Below, one piece after another: positions 1-11,413 of a DNA stretch of 64,000 nucleotides. The position numbers and the translations under genes were made by a program. The DNA is from Hymenopellis radicata. Lineage: Eukaryota; Basidiomycota; Agaricomycetes; Agaricales; Physalacriaceae. The first letter of the stretch is position 1, and each line of letters starts with the position of its first letter. Location: positions 1 through 64,000 of the forward strand of contig JADNRX010000242.1 of NCBI GenBank assembly GCA_015501595.1, written 5' to 3'. The notes under the pieces are model-generated. The model was not told the DNA's origin. It saw nothing but the letters and a program-made list of their open reading frames with translations, and ran no database searches.

Positions 1-297
1 TCGGTTGCTGCACTCCCACTCTCACCTCCACCACCCTCAGTCTGCATCATGCACGACTGAGTGTCCCCGTGCCATTGCCCGGGGATACTCGTCGGGCATG
101 AATAGATTTGGGTGCGTCCGATACTCGAGTTTACTCGAGTACTCGATCCGCTCGGTGATCTCGGCGATCCGACTCGTCTTGATCCGTAATCCGTGGCGGG
201 TCGGATCAGATAAGGATCGCGGATCGGCAGTTTGGGCCACGGGTACTCGCGTGACGGATCGCGGATCTGACCCGGATTTGAGTCGTTGAGGTCTCTA
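1..297 (-). mobile_element. hAT-like element, family A, cut by window edge
   Basis: The right end reads GAGGTCTCTA at 288-297, the same terminus as the three complete family A copies further right. The shared core CCCCGTGCCATTGCCCGGGG lies at about 64-83. Between core and terminus are many short GAGTACTCG and CGGATC/GATCCG motifs, as in the copy at 13755. It interrupts the BED-finger gene to its right. The other terminus and target duplication are outside the window. Confidence 0.75.
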
Positions 298-1113
298 GTT
301 CAGATATTCGAATATCTCGATGAGCTCGTCGTCCTCTACGATGACATCAGGACGGTGGCGGCGTGTAACTCACTTCGCGAGTCGGAAGCGAAGTCACCTT
401 TTTGTATATTTGGACATAGTCGCCGTGAGTTTCGTTTGGGTTCCAGGCGTCGGATCCGGTTTGCAAGCATTCATGTGGCGAATCAGGTTGCTTGTCGAGT
501 TGTCGGTTAAAATGTGATTTTTGCGAATCCCGCATCTATCAGACTGTTAGTTTTGCAACGGAGGGGCACTATGAGGACAAAAACATACCGCGGGCAGGTG
601 AAGATAGCATAGGGCTTGCCGTTCTTGTTCTTGCCAAAGCTCCACGTCGGGGGAGAAGAAGTCATAACATGGTGCACTCCATTGAGCCTGCTTCTTCTCT
701 GTTCGAAAGCTTTAGTATGCAAATAATAGTGAAACGAGGTGATTAAACTTACTGAGAAGTGCTTGAGCTTCCTCAAGCTCGTCCATGGGAAGATCTCAGC
801 AGGCGCCTCGTCTTCGGGGACTGGCTTGGGCACCTCTGGCTCCTTCAGTGCAGACTTACGTCTCTGCCTCTTCTTAGCGGCGGCCGGTAGCAACGACACT
901 CGCAGAGCCTGCATGCTTGCGTCCTGTCGCGGCAGTAGGTGCAGGTGGGGCTTTGCCGGTTTGGCGGGTGCGTCGCGAGGTCGTAGGTGAGTCCTCGCCG
1001 TCGGAATCATCAGCGTCGGATGTCTGATTCTTCCTCTTGGTGGCAGCGACTTTTGTGGCGGCTTTTGTGGTGGCTTTCTTAGCGACGACACGCTTCTTAA
1101 CATGAGGAGGCAT
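298..1113 (-). pseudogene. hAT-type transposase N-terminus with BED zinc finger, broken
   Basis: A start codon at 1113 opens a Lys/Ala/Thr-rich, acidic N-terminal segment typical of DNA-binding leaders. Exon-like pieces follow, separated by short introns: a GTAAGTTT donor near 755, a TACTAA branch site near 715, and a GTATGT donor near 590. Joined, the last pieces give a cysteine pair, then the signature TSNLIRHMNAC, which is the TS-NL-RH-C/H end of BED fingers in hAT transposases. Frames do not join cleanly near 890-960, so a frameshift is likely. The catalytic RNase-H-like domain is missing because the family A element enters at 297. It may be the remains of an autonomous partner for the non-autonomous elements nearby, but this is inference. 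Confidence 0.55.
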
Positions 1114-2099
1114 CTGAATATACTGAAATTAGTAAATAACCCAACTTGCTTGAAATTCGAGGACTTATGTTTCCTAAGATTTGACAATAAAGGTATAACG
1201 AGACGAAAGTGCACGCAGAAGTGAGTTTCTGAAGGTACGAAACGGCATTACTTATACGAATGGTAAAAGATAGCGAAACTCTTACTTGGGCTGTTCAACC
1301 GAACGGGAACACATCGGCTAGCACTGGGTGACCATAGACCCGGTCTGTGCAATATCAGTGGACGATAAGCACAAATGAAATTAATTTACCCATCTTTGAG
1401 GCATGGGTATGCACTCCATGCGCCACACAGAGGCCGAACGTCAGCTGTGAAAAGAAAATCAGACACTGAAACGGCAGAGCATGGCAGGAAAACATTCACA
1501 GAGTCTGAATGGCGCTGTGTGAGGGTATTATCGATGGCCTCGGCGATCCCACGCAGTCGTCGTCTGGTGCCTGCTGACAATCGCCAGACAAGCAGAACTG
1601 GCAATCACCAAGTTCCTGGGGAGTCCTTTCGAAAAGTGCCTGGAGAGTCCACACAGGAACGCCTCATCAACGGTCCGGGTTAGAAGAAATCCAGAGAGTC
1701 GTCGTCCTTCGTTGGCAGCTGACAATCGCCAGACTGCAGGGAAAATGACAATCGCCATATTCGTGGCGAACCGCTCCAGTCGTCCAGTCGGAAGGCATCG
1801 ATAATGCTTGGCAAATCGCCAAAGCAAGAGGACTGGCAATTACTAGGTTCCAGGAAGAAAGGCGCACAGTGCGCAGTGGTGGGAAGAAAGGAGGGAGGGC
1901 GCTTACGCAGAAAGAAGTGACTTAGATCACGTGATGTGACCTGCTGGTGAAAAAGAGTCACACAAGCGGCGGGGACACTCAGAATAGCCTCAAAGGTGGT
2001 GTACGAGCCGAACTCACACAAACGAAGACCAGGACATGTAGAATATAGTTATTGTCATTTTGAGAGAAATTACTGATTTGTTACGGAATTGTATGTAGA
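1114..2099. other. Gene-free stretch with GGCAATCGCC-type repeats
   Basis: No convincing gene is seen. At 1560-1850 there are several diverged copies of a short motif of the form GACAATCGCCAG or GGCAATCACCA. The same motif recurs in both orientations at 4280-4600 and 4940-5110. Such clustered short repeats look like subterminal repeats of another transposon family, but no matching terminal inverted repeat was found here. Confidence 0.4.
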
Positions 2100-2962
2100 T
2101 AAATGTATGTAATGATATCGTAGTGGGCGGGACATCGGGGCCGGAGGCGGGATACCCCAAACGACAGCGGAATCTTCGAGCGAGCATACTGAAGGCATTA
2201 ATGACAGAACTGCACGGTTATTCATTGTGAAATTACCGAGATATGGATAAATTGGAGAAACTTATAATAGAGATCGGTTAATGGTCGGGATGTCGGCGCC
2301 GGCGGGCGGCAAACCCCAAACGATAGCAGAGTCTTCAAGCGAGCATATTGAAGGCATTAATGACAAAACTGCACAGTTATTCATTGTGAAATTAGCCAGA
2401 TATGCAACACTGAGGGAAACTTACCATTGAGGAGAGGCAAGGTCAGTCAGTGAGCGGGATGTCGGGGAAGAAGGGTGGGACACCTCAAATGACGGCGGCA
2501 TCCTCAGTAGACTATCTTGAAGGTTCGAACACTAAGGACAACAGGTCAGTACGGTAGGAAATGAGAGAGATATGGATAAATTAGAGAAACTTACCTTAGA
2601 GATTGGTCAGTGGTCGGGACGTCGGCACTGGAGGGCGGGAGACCTCAAACAACAGCAGAGTCCTCAGGAGACTATCTTGAAGGTTCGAATGACAAAACTG
2701 CACAGTTATTCATTATTAAATAACTGAGATATGAATAAAAGAGTGAAACTGACCTGTGATGGCCGGGGCGTCGGCAGCGGAGGGCGGGACCACCCAAACG
2801 ATGGCACAGTCTTCGAATGTACCTATCCACAGTTCGTATGCTGCAGGGGACCAAGCAGTACGGTCAGATTTGATGAATAGACCAAGCAATTTATCGAGCG
2901 CACCCAAATGTAAGTTCCAGATCAGGTAGCGACGGCGGGGGCGGCGGATGTGGGCGGGCTTG
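2100..2962 (-). repeat. Tandem array of about 165-bp exon-plus-intron units
   Basis: At least five units start near 2125, 2290, 2455, 2615 and 2765, each repeating blocks such as GTCGGNRCYGGMGGGCGG, CCCAAACRAYRGC and TTGAAGG. On the minus strand each unit reads as a short coding block (consensus like EDSAVVWGLPP) followed by a GTAAGT donor and an AT-rich intron, so it looks like repeated exon duplication within one gene. A sixth unit is split by the family A element at 2970-4096 and resumes at 4097. The encoded family is not recognised. Confidence 0.6.
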
Positions 2963-2969
2963 CCCAAAC

Positions 2970-4096
2970 TAGAGACCTCAACGAGTCACCGAGTCACCGA
3001 GTCATCTGGTGACTCGACTCGCTTCGGGCACGTCGGCGTTCGCACTCGTGTGACTCGCGAGTCACATACTCGCGAGTCCGAGCACGAGTCTGAGTATTGA
3101 TTTTCAGAGCACGAGTCATCACACGATGACTCGCAAATATTTAGATCTATATTTAAACTAAATTTACGAATTTTTTGCAGAGCAAATGGTCCGCAACGTC
3201 TCGAGAACGAGACGTGCACGATTATCCTGCCCGATCCGGCGATCCGGGCCGAGTCCCGAAGCGACGCGTCAGCGTCTGATCGAGTGTTATTTCTTTCTTC
3301 TGAACCACCACCACGACCACCACGACTACCCAGGGAGTGACGATTGTCGCTCCCGCTGCTCTGACGATTGTCAGGCAGCCTGTGGGGTGTGGATTTGGCT
3401 CTGGCTCTGTGCCGGGCCTGCTGCTGCTGGCTCTGCGCCAGTAGCAGATCTTGAGGACGACTTCCGTCGCTCGACTTCAAGTCGGCGACGACGACACTGG
3501 CGCTCGACTCTAAGTCGGCGTCTATATAAATGGAGACGACTTCTATTAATGGAGACCGACTTCACGTCGTCTTCATGGAAACGTGGACGCGACACGTAAG
3601 CCCCAGCAAGTGGGCAGTATTCGACGATGATGGTGATGACACGACGACCGAGATGGACGGCGATGAGAAGGAGGAGGAGGAGGATGCAACATGATGAGGA
3701 GGAGGAGGTGAGGGGTCGGATGATGTGAGAGGACGTGTCGACGCCGCAACCACCACCACCACCACCATTCCCCATCACCACTTCCCTCACTTCTCTACCA
3801 TCTTCCCCACTCTCCTACCATCACTCCCATCCCATCCTCATGCCCAGCTGACTGTCCCCGTGCCATTGCCCGGGGATGCTCGCTGAGCATGAATACTGGG
3901 AGGTGATGGACTCGCGAGTACTCACAAGTATCCGAGATGACTCGGACTCATGGTGAGTACTCGCGAGTGGACTCGCGATGACTCGTGAGTCATCGCGAGT
4001 CGAGTCCGACGCGAGTCTGAACTGGACTTCGTTTTGCCTGAGTACTCGCGTCACGAGTCGCGAGTCTGACTCGCGTCGGACTCGTTGAGGTCTCTA
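2970..4096 (-). mobile_element. hAT-like non-autonomous element, family A (copy 2)
   Basis: Termini are TAGAGACCTCAACGAGTC and its inverse, flanked by the 8-bp duplication GCCCAAAC (2962-2969 and 4097-4104). An 8-bp duplication with a TAGNG-type end fits the hAT superfamily. Subterminal regions are packed with ACTCGCGAGT palindromes. The interior holds the CCCCGTGCCATTGCCCGGGG core at about 3859, a CGTAAGCCCC block at 3596 and GACTTNAAGTCG motifs. Open frames inside are products of triplet repeats, and no transposase is present. It is nearly identical, in inverted orientation, to 17601-18725. Confidence 0.9.
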
Positions 4097-4692
4097 GCCC
4101 AAACGACAGTGGTATCTTCAGGAGTAGATATTAGTCGTGCATATGCTACCAGAGACCGAGCGGTACGGTAAGAAATGAGTGCAATACGGGGAAATGAACA
4201 GACTTACCTGAGAGCAAGAACAAAAATTGGATGACGGGCGCAGCGACGGCGGCCAGGAGCGCCAAGACGGTAAAGACAGTGATATAGTATATCTGGCAAT
4301 CGCCAGATAGCAGCGGATGGCAATCGCCAATGCGTGGTGAGCGTCCAGCACGTCAGCGAGAGAGAGTCCCCGATGAGATCTACACAGATTTCCATTAGTA
4401 GCTAGATAATCAATAAAACTTACCGAAAATTATTAGAACAGGGAGGGAGTCGTGAAGCAGCGCTGAGCCAGCGGCGCAGGCCGCTGCGACCTCCCGCCCC
4501 GCCGACCAAAATCCGAGATGTCAAGTACGCCAGACGGATAAGGAAGAGCCGATGGCAATCGCCATACGACGGCGGATGGCAATCGCCAACCCGCTCAGCG
4601 CCGGATTCAGAAAGAGAGAGTCCGGTGATGGAGGTAGTAGTAAGAGGATGAGGCGCGATAGCGCAAAACCCTGCTTTGGGAAGGTGAGTCAT
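4097..4692 (-). pseudogene. Upstream exons of the tandem-exon gene, product unknown
   Basis: On the minus strand a frame from 4692 runs to a GTAAGTTT donor at about 4424, then a second block ends at a GTAAGTCT donor near 4206, then the split sixth repeat unit of the array begins. Both blocks contain the GGCAATCGCC motif, which translates as repeated GDCH-like or AIAI-like strings. The product is not recognised. Because the array is disrupted by the family A insertion the gene is almost certainly dead. It could instead be the interior of an unrecognised transposon. Confidence 0.35.
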
Positions 4693-5501
4693 TATAATGA
4701 CTCACCTTCCCAATTTGACTTCGTCGATTTGGGCTTGAAGGTGAGTAATCTTCTTTACTCATCTTCTGTGGCTGTGCTGGAATCGTCTAGATTCCAAGGC
4801 CACGCGTACCCCTCCTTAAGCAGAACGCCCAAGTGCCGTCTGCCCCACACGGTGCCCAAATCCCGCCATCGTCCTCAAGATCATTAACATCGGTAAGTCT
4901 TTTGTTTACTCTCTCTTTCTTTCCCCTCTTTCCTTTCTCTGACGGCTTGGTGATTGCCATCCGCCGCTGCTTGGCGATTGCCATCAGCATTTTTTTCATT
5001 GACGAGCAGCAGGGCGGTCACGACGGAGGGACGATTGGAGGCAGCTTGGTGATTGCCATCCGCTGCTGTCTTGGTGATTGCCAGCAGCGCTGCATTGATG
5101 ATTGTCTGCGGATGGGTTCGGCTTGTGTGGCGCACACAGCCGCGCCTCCTCTCTGTCGGCGTGCAGAGCTACGGGATGCTAACTGGACCCCAGCAGTCCA
5201 GATATCATACTCTCTTAGGCGGTACATTTTTTTCCGCCGCTTTAACCAATAAATCGCTTAGATTCACGCCACAGATGCCCACCGCATTCCACCAGACGCT
5301 TCTCGATGACCCGCTTGTCATCACCCAGCGCAAGAATCCTACAGCGCGTACGTCTCTTCTCTACCCCTTTTTTTGTCCATCTGACAGCATGGCTTCAGCA
5401 CGTACTATTCTCGATGGTAAACTGGGTGCCATCCTGACTGAATCTCCATTTATTATCACAACACCAAATGCTTCATGGATCCCGAACCCTTCACGCACCC
5501 C
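4693..5501. other. Gene-free stretch with inverted GGTGATTGCC repeats
   Basis: Four to five copies of a GGYGATTGCC motif lie at 4940-5110, inverted relative to those at 4280-4600. Together they would make a pair of subterminal repeat clusters around 4.3-5.1 kb. The remainder to 5501 contains no gene I can support. Confidence 0.35.
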
Positions 5502-6374
5502 TAGAGTTTACAGGTCCAGTTGCAAAGACCGCAAAAGACCGCAGACCGGACCGGACTGCAACCGTTTAGGACCGGTTGTGAGACGGACCGGTTGGCGATT
5601 GCAACCGGTTGGCGATTGCAACCGGTTGCGGTTGACGGTCCTGAGCCATTCTGAGATTATCTGCAACCGGGTAGGACTGGTTGGGACCGGTTGCAACCGG
5701 GTTTTCGCTTAAAACATGTATATATGCTAGTTTATGAGCTACACAGTGGTTTTTGGACTTGGGTGTGAGTGTACGAATTGTAGAGCGGTGAATTCCGCAC
5801 CGGATAGTGTCTGGGTTGATATTTGTAGAGGTCATAATGCATGAGTAATCAATAAAATACAGGTGAAATCACGCTAAATCACGTTTTATTGCCTAATTTG
5901 GTATGAACTGCTATCCGATTTAAATCCCATTAAATCCAGCTCCCAAAAACGAACATTTCACTCCCTGGAAGTATACTATTTCATGCAGTATTGGTTGCAG
6001 CAGCAGCAGACGTCTACTAGATATCTGATCATGTCCTAATTTGGCCTGTAGACTGAACAGAATACAGAAGTGCTCAGAATGACTCCGGACACTGTTAGAG
6101 TACTCTTGAAGCACTCTCTCACTGTAGTTGTATAACTATAGTGTTGACTACTGTAATCTTTTGAGTAATCGTGTCCGGTCTGGACTGGTCTCAACCGGTT
6201 GCGACTATTAGCGGTTTCAACCGGTTGCGGACCGCAAAAAGACTGGGTATGCAACCGGTCCTGGTCTTGAACCGGTTGCGGTCCCGGTTGCTCGAAAAAT
6301 AGCAAGTTTAGGACCGGTTGCGCTCCTTGGTCTTTCCAAATTCAGGTGTTAAGACCGGACTGGACCGGACCCTA
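5502..6374. mobile_element. DNA element, family C (AACCGGTT-rich ends), copy 1
   Basis: The left end is TAGAGTTTACAGGTCC and the right end GGACCGGACCCTA. Both subterminal regions (5515-5700 and 6175-6370) are dense in CAACCGGTTGC palindromes. The same ends occur at 23654-24843. No 8-bp target duplication is evident (CGCACCCC against AGAGCCTG). No coding sequence is seen in the AT-rich centre, and the CCCCGTGCC core seen in the other copy is absent, so this copy is internally diverged or deleted. Confidence 0.65.
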
Positions 6375-6387
6375 AGAGCCTGAACAA

Positions 6388-9300
6388 CACCTGATAGTCC
6401 CGTTGTTCCGACCTAATTAGGTATCATACTATGATCACAGTGTGACACCTAATTAGGCCGACTTGACCGTAACGCGCGGTCAAGCTCTAGTTAGCCTGTA
6501 AATACTACTACTACTACTTGTAATAAATTTATTTTGAAGACTTCTGGCGGTACGAGGCGCACCCGCAGCCGACGTCCATGCGCTCACTCCCAATCAGGAA
6601 TGCACCTCCTCCGAACTTTTCCACGGGCTCGTCATCACTCGGATGACACTCCCGACTCACGCGACTGCCAAATCGGATACGCGCCCATCAACCCGCCACT
6701 CTGCACAGTGTAGGCTCTCAAAGTCAGCTAAAATTAACATAAATAAAAATAAAAATACTACACAATATGTACACTAAATCTGATACCTAATTAATTACTA
6801 TCTGCAGTACTTAGCTCCAATTGACGTGCAAATTCTGCATTGTCGTCGCGTGCCTCAACCTCATCAGCATCATCAACCACGTCGTCGTCGTAATCCTCTG
6901 GCAATCCTGCAAATGGTGGTGAGGCGGCAGGTTGATCACATTGTAGTCGTACGTCTTCTTGAAGAGATCTGTCAACGCCCCGACGGATATCTTCCCGCCC
7001 GCGTCCCGCACCGCGCGCTGCACGACCTCGAAAAATGCCGCCTGGAAGCGCCGCGTCAGCTCGAGCCCCAGCGAGTTGACAATCACACTCGAGATGTCCG
7101 CTTGCCCGGATTTGGCATTAATATTGAACCCACGGTTAGCTTCAGCTCGGGCAGCTCCATGTCGCCAATGACATTGTTCGCAGCGCTGAGGACGGCGCGC
7201 AAGCCCGCACCAGAGATGTGCGAGTCCGATGTACGCCGCGGTGCGCGCATTTTGCTGCTGGTGCGTCCAGGGTGTGCTCGGTGTATTCGAATTTCGCGGA
7301 TGGAGAGGTCGATGTAGGTGTGTGCGGAGGGCGTCCAGCAAAGCGAATAGAGGTCCGTTGCCGTCTCCGCGGATAACACGCAGGACACCATCGACTTTAA
7401 GAGTGCCGTCAATACCTTTCTTCACGCTCTTTGCCTGCCTCCAATTCCTTCAAATACGCAACTTTATCCACAGCTGACTGCAGCGCTGCATCGCCCGCCA
7501 GCTGCTTCACCCCTCCGCTGTCATCTTCTTCCATCTAGGAAACTAAGGTGCCTTGGTCGCGTGGTAGTGCTCTCGTATGGTGTTGGTGGTTGTCCGCCCG
7601 TTCCAACTTCCTACAGCCTAGTCAGTACTTAAAGCCATGCAATTATAAGCCAACACACTTTAGAATATGGGATTAATTGTGATGTCGCTTCTTCCGCGGT
7701 TTGATATAAGCGCGGTCTCCCGCCATTGCGCTTCGGTGGGGCGGGCGACGGGCGTAAGAGGCAGCAGCATATCAGAGGATGTCTGAGCTGAAGAGCCCGA
7801 CATGTTGCTCCAGTAGTGAATCTGGGTGCCCGTGAGGTTTGAAGTGTTGCAGAAGGTATGTTGTGATAAGGGTAGAATGTAAGTGAGGTATGAGAGTCAA
7901 TCGTAAAATCGTAAGGCGATAGAACTTAAGAATCTGACAGTCATCAGACTTTTATCAGACTTAAACTCATGCGAACTTCTGACTGCCTAGTAGAGCCGGG
8001 CTTCACCTCGATAATCAAGATATATACATCCCAAGGTGTACTATGTATTTTAAAGTGTCTCCAGATGCGCCAATGCCCGCCGCTGTCGTCGACAATGTTC
8101 GCGCCGGCATCTCGGCATCTCAAATTCCCACCACCAAGTACCAACGTGGGTTCGATTCCACCTGTCGACAGCGTCGAGATTTGGCTCCGGTGATGCGGAC
8201 CGTGAATCCGAACGCTGTTCGACTTCCGTGTCTTCCACTCTTACCACCACCACCAACCCCCAAGGAGCGCCCAGACGGCAACGATGACTGCCACGGCCAC
8301 CATGGACCCAGATTACGACCACCAGGATCGCGTAAGCCCCATGGATGGGCCGCACAACAACTAGCAGTGCACGCACAACAAGATTCAAGTGCCAGCATGA
8401 GCTGGGACAGCAAACGACGCCCACCACCACCACTATAGAAGCCAACACTACGTCTGGTGTCCTCGGATATGGCTTCTGCGATGCGTAAGCCCCCACCAAA
8501 CGGGAAGCATGCTCTGTTGCGCTGGGATGCCACCCCGCAGCTTAGAAATCCCCCGCCTCATCGGTGAGCGGGCTTCATGCACAGGATAGGGTCAGAATGG
8601 GCGTGCCGTGTCGTCTGCTGGCAACGCGGCGCCATCTGGTACGTCTTTCCCGTTTTTCATTCCGCTTTTTTGGTTTATTTCTTGAGATGTCGGCAGCGCT
8701 TACGGGCGCTGTCAACGTTCGCTACTGACTCTATTTTCAGGCTTTGTTGTGATGTGCATAGTTGAAACTGCCCTCCCCGCGTCACCCAATACCAATCCCC
8801 ATCTCCATCGCCGCGCCACCAGCTCTGTCAACTCAGCCCGGGAACGTAGCTGGTGGCAGCGCAGCAATTCTTCTCCTACACCAATGCACCGCTTCCCTCA
8901 CTGATCCACGATCCTTGCAACATTTGATCATCCGGGAGCCATTCACGTACCCGCCTAGTGTCCCCTCTGCAGCTATTCCCTTCTCCCCTTCTCCCCGCTG
9001 CAAAAATGCTGCCATTGATACTACGAGCACTCGTAGTGCGGGTGGGTGTTCGCGCGAGTAAAGTACCCGGGTGCTTTGATGACCACCAAGTACTAGCTGC
9101 TCAGTACATTATATTACGCTAGTTTCTCTTAATTTATGTTGTCTGTAATTTACTACGATTTTATGCAATTTTATTTGTTATCTATTTGAGCTACAGTGGG
9201 CAAGGCGGCGGGATGATGGTCGGGTACCCAATTTGGATGAAGGAGTGATGCGGGACGGCCGTCCGAGTAGTGATGAATGCGTGTGAATGCAGAATGATAA

Positions 9301-9495
9301 ATAATCCGATTCGGACTGGCGCGGTACGCGTACAGTCCGGAAGGCCTCCAGAAAAATTTCTTACAAAGTTCATTAGGTGATTTAGTGGCTGACTAGAGCT
9401 TGACCGCGCTTTACGGTCAAGTCGGCCTAATTAGGTGTCACACTGTGATCATAGTATGATACCTAATTAGGGGGGATCAACGGGACTATCAGGTG
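6388..9495. mobile_element. 3.1-kb element with long inverted repeats and captured gene pieces
   Basis: Terminal inverted repeats begin CACCTGATAGTCCCG and run about 110 bp, containing two CCTAATTAGG palindromes and a TATGATCACAGTGTGACA block. The element is flanked by the perfect 8-bp duplication CTGAACAA (6380-6387 and 9496-9503). Inside are rearranged fragments of a 2-isopropylmalate synthase gene (6940-7430), two GCGTAAGCCC blocks (about 8332 and 8486) and the block GTCTGCTGGCAACGCGGCGC at 8613, which recurs at 40797 and inverted at 14714. There is no transposase. It resembles a Pack-type element. The CACCT start differs from the TAGNG ends of its neighbours. Confidence 0.85.
6940..7430 (-). 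pseudogene. LEU4-like: 2-isopropylmalate synthase fragments, order rearranged
   Basis: Minus-strand translation, with frame changes, gives two recognisable pieces of the leucine-pathway enzyme that condenses 2-ketoisovalerate with acetyl-CoA. The first piece (about 7430-7150) matches the C-terminal LeuA regulatory domain: VIRGDGNGP-like GNGP motif, ALLDAL, YTEHTL, AAYIGL, and a small Ala/Asn-rich helix. The second (about 7140-6940) matches the end of the catalytic region: NAKSGQ, then SLGLELTRRFQ, FFEVVQ, and GGKISVGALTDLFKKTYDYN. In intact enzymes the second piece precedes the first, so the order here is swapped. Lacking the catalytic HxH/DRE barrel it cannot be functional. The identification rests on motif order recalled from the family. 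Confidence 0.65.
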
Positions 9496-9588
9496 CTGAA
9501 CAAGCATCAGTATGTGGCAATTAGACATTAGCAGAAACCCTACCTCTACATACTTCCATCCAAGACTTTGAATAAGACTTTTAAAATC

Positions 9589-10545
9589 TAGACATATCTA
9601 TGAGTGCCCACCCGAGTGCACTCGCATTCGCGGGGCGGGTCACTCGTAGCTCCGAGGCGGACACCCGCACTTGCATGACACCTGAGTACTTTACTCGGGT
9701 GCAACACCCATTTGCGAGTGTCTCGCACATACGAGTGCGTAAACACTCGTGTAGGATGGCGGGTGTACACGGATACACTTGGTCATATTTATGCCCAGCG
9801 ACCGTCCCCGGGCAATAGCATGGGGACACTCGCATGTGCATGAGAGTGGCGGTGGTCGTAGCGTGATGGGAGTGGTGGGAGAGCTGTGGACCGTAGTGGT
9901 GGTGGCGCTGCAGGATGAACGGGGTCATAGTTGTAGTAGGGTAAAATAAAAAACATACCTATCTGCGCGGTGTCATCAATAGATGCACCGCGCACTCGAA
10001 ATCCCGCCCCTGCTGAGGTCTCTCATCGTCCTCTGGCCTCTTGAAGGCTGTCGTCGTCGTTGTTCGACATTTGCTGCCCGCTCGGGGGGCTTACGTGTCC
10101 GTGTTTCCTTGGAGACAACTTAAAGTCGCTCTCCTAGTGTGCAGACGCCGACCCAGAGTCGAGCGCCGCTGTGGTCGTCGCCGACTTAAGGTCGAGTGAC
10201 GGGTCGTAGTGACTGGTGGTGGTAAGAGGTAGAGAGCACGGACCTGATCAAACGCTTACGCGTCCTTTCGGATCTCGGCCCGAGTCGCCCGATCGCGCGA
10301 AATACTCATTTGCCCAGTTATTCACCTCAAAAAAAATCCAAATAAAATTAGAAAAAATGCGAAAAAATGCGAGTGTCCACCCGGGTATCTGCGGTGGGTA
10401 CTCATGGCCCAGAGGCCGACACCCGCACTCGGGTGGGCACCCGTTAAGACACCCTACCCTTTATGGTAAACACCCGACACTCAAATATTGAGTGCGGGTA
10501 CACTTGCGAGTACCCGCAAACACCCGACACTCGTGGACGTGACTA
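9589..10545 (+). mobile_element. hAT-like non-autonomous element, family B, copy 1
   Basis: Ends are TAGACATATCTATGAGTG and CACTCGTGGACGTGACTA, with the perfect 8-bp duplication TTAAAATC (9581-9588 and 10546-10553). Subterminal repeats are CACCCGAGTGCGGGTG-like. The interior carries the same blocks as family A in the same order: the core at about 9806, a GGGGGCTTACGTGTCC block near 10083, AACTTAAAGTCG, then CTCGGCCCGAGTCGCC near 10274 and an A-rich tract before the right end. No coding capacity. Confidence 0.85.
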
Positions 10546-11413
10546 TTAAAATCAGAATTCAAGAAGTGGCTATTGGAACAGATGGTGATCTTGCACTTTA
10601 TATTGAGACACTCAGAACCATTAAATACAAAAAGGGGAATGACAGTCGTGAAACTGAAGAGAGCAGTTGCTCGTATGAAGAGGGAAGCAAGTGCAGTGTT
10701 CTTAATTTGACGATGATGAGCATTGGCTTGATAAAACTAAATACTAAGAATCCACGCTCCATGAGTTATTGATGGTAATAACACAAAAAGAAACATATCT
10801 AACATCAACACCAACTCAATATCCCCGCACATCATCTCCTCAACCAACAGTGCTTGAGCCTTCACTGATTGAAAGATCAATCAAGGAGGTATTTGTGCTG
10901 TTCTCTTCGAGCATCTACACAAATTTCAGCAACACTTATATAAAATTCTGAAGACTTACAGTGTTCTAGCGGTCCTTCGGACATAATGGGTCCTTTAAAC
11001 AAATTTGTCTAGCTCACTCAATTCTCAATATTTTCGGTCAGGAATTGGTATTTAAATGCTTTCTTATGTATTCAATGAATATATGAAGTTTCATTCGTAT
11101 CGGAATAATACAACTCTCAAGGCATCGAGATCAATGGTCAGATTTGGTGATTTATATACAAAATTAACTTTTGTGCCGTATCTGATACTTTTTGCATCTA
11201 TGGGATACCTGATCTGAGTGTCCCAGCATGGTCAGCACATCTTTTACTTTGATTTTACTCTATTCATCAAAGGTATCAGACTCGAGAGACAAGATGGAGA
11301 GATCAGATAGTCTGGATTAGGCCAAATTCAGCGGATAAGCATGACAGGGCAGTGACAACGCGCTGCACGCATTTCCTTCCTCTTCTCTCAGATCCTCATT
11401 TCTTCTCTAGACC
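10546..11413. other. Unassigned AT-rich region, possibly upstream part of the pogo-like element
   Basis: Short open frames at 10546-10950 have no recognisable domain and are separated by stops. The sequence is AT-rich and ends directly before the pogo-like transposase start at 11414, so it may be that element's 5' flank. No terminal repeat for that element could be identified. Confidence 0.3.

Noticed and set aside
3371..3790. Long open frames in the family A elements (also 17907-18185, 21462-22130)
   Set aside because: They translate to Ser/His/Pro/Val homopolymer-like strings from triplet repeats and are not conserved in frame between copies.
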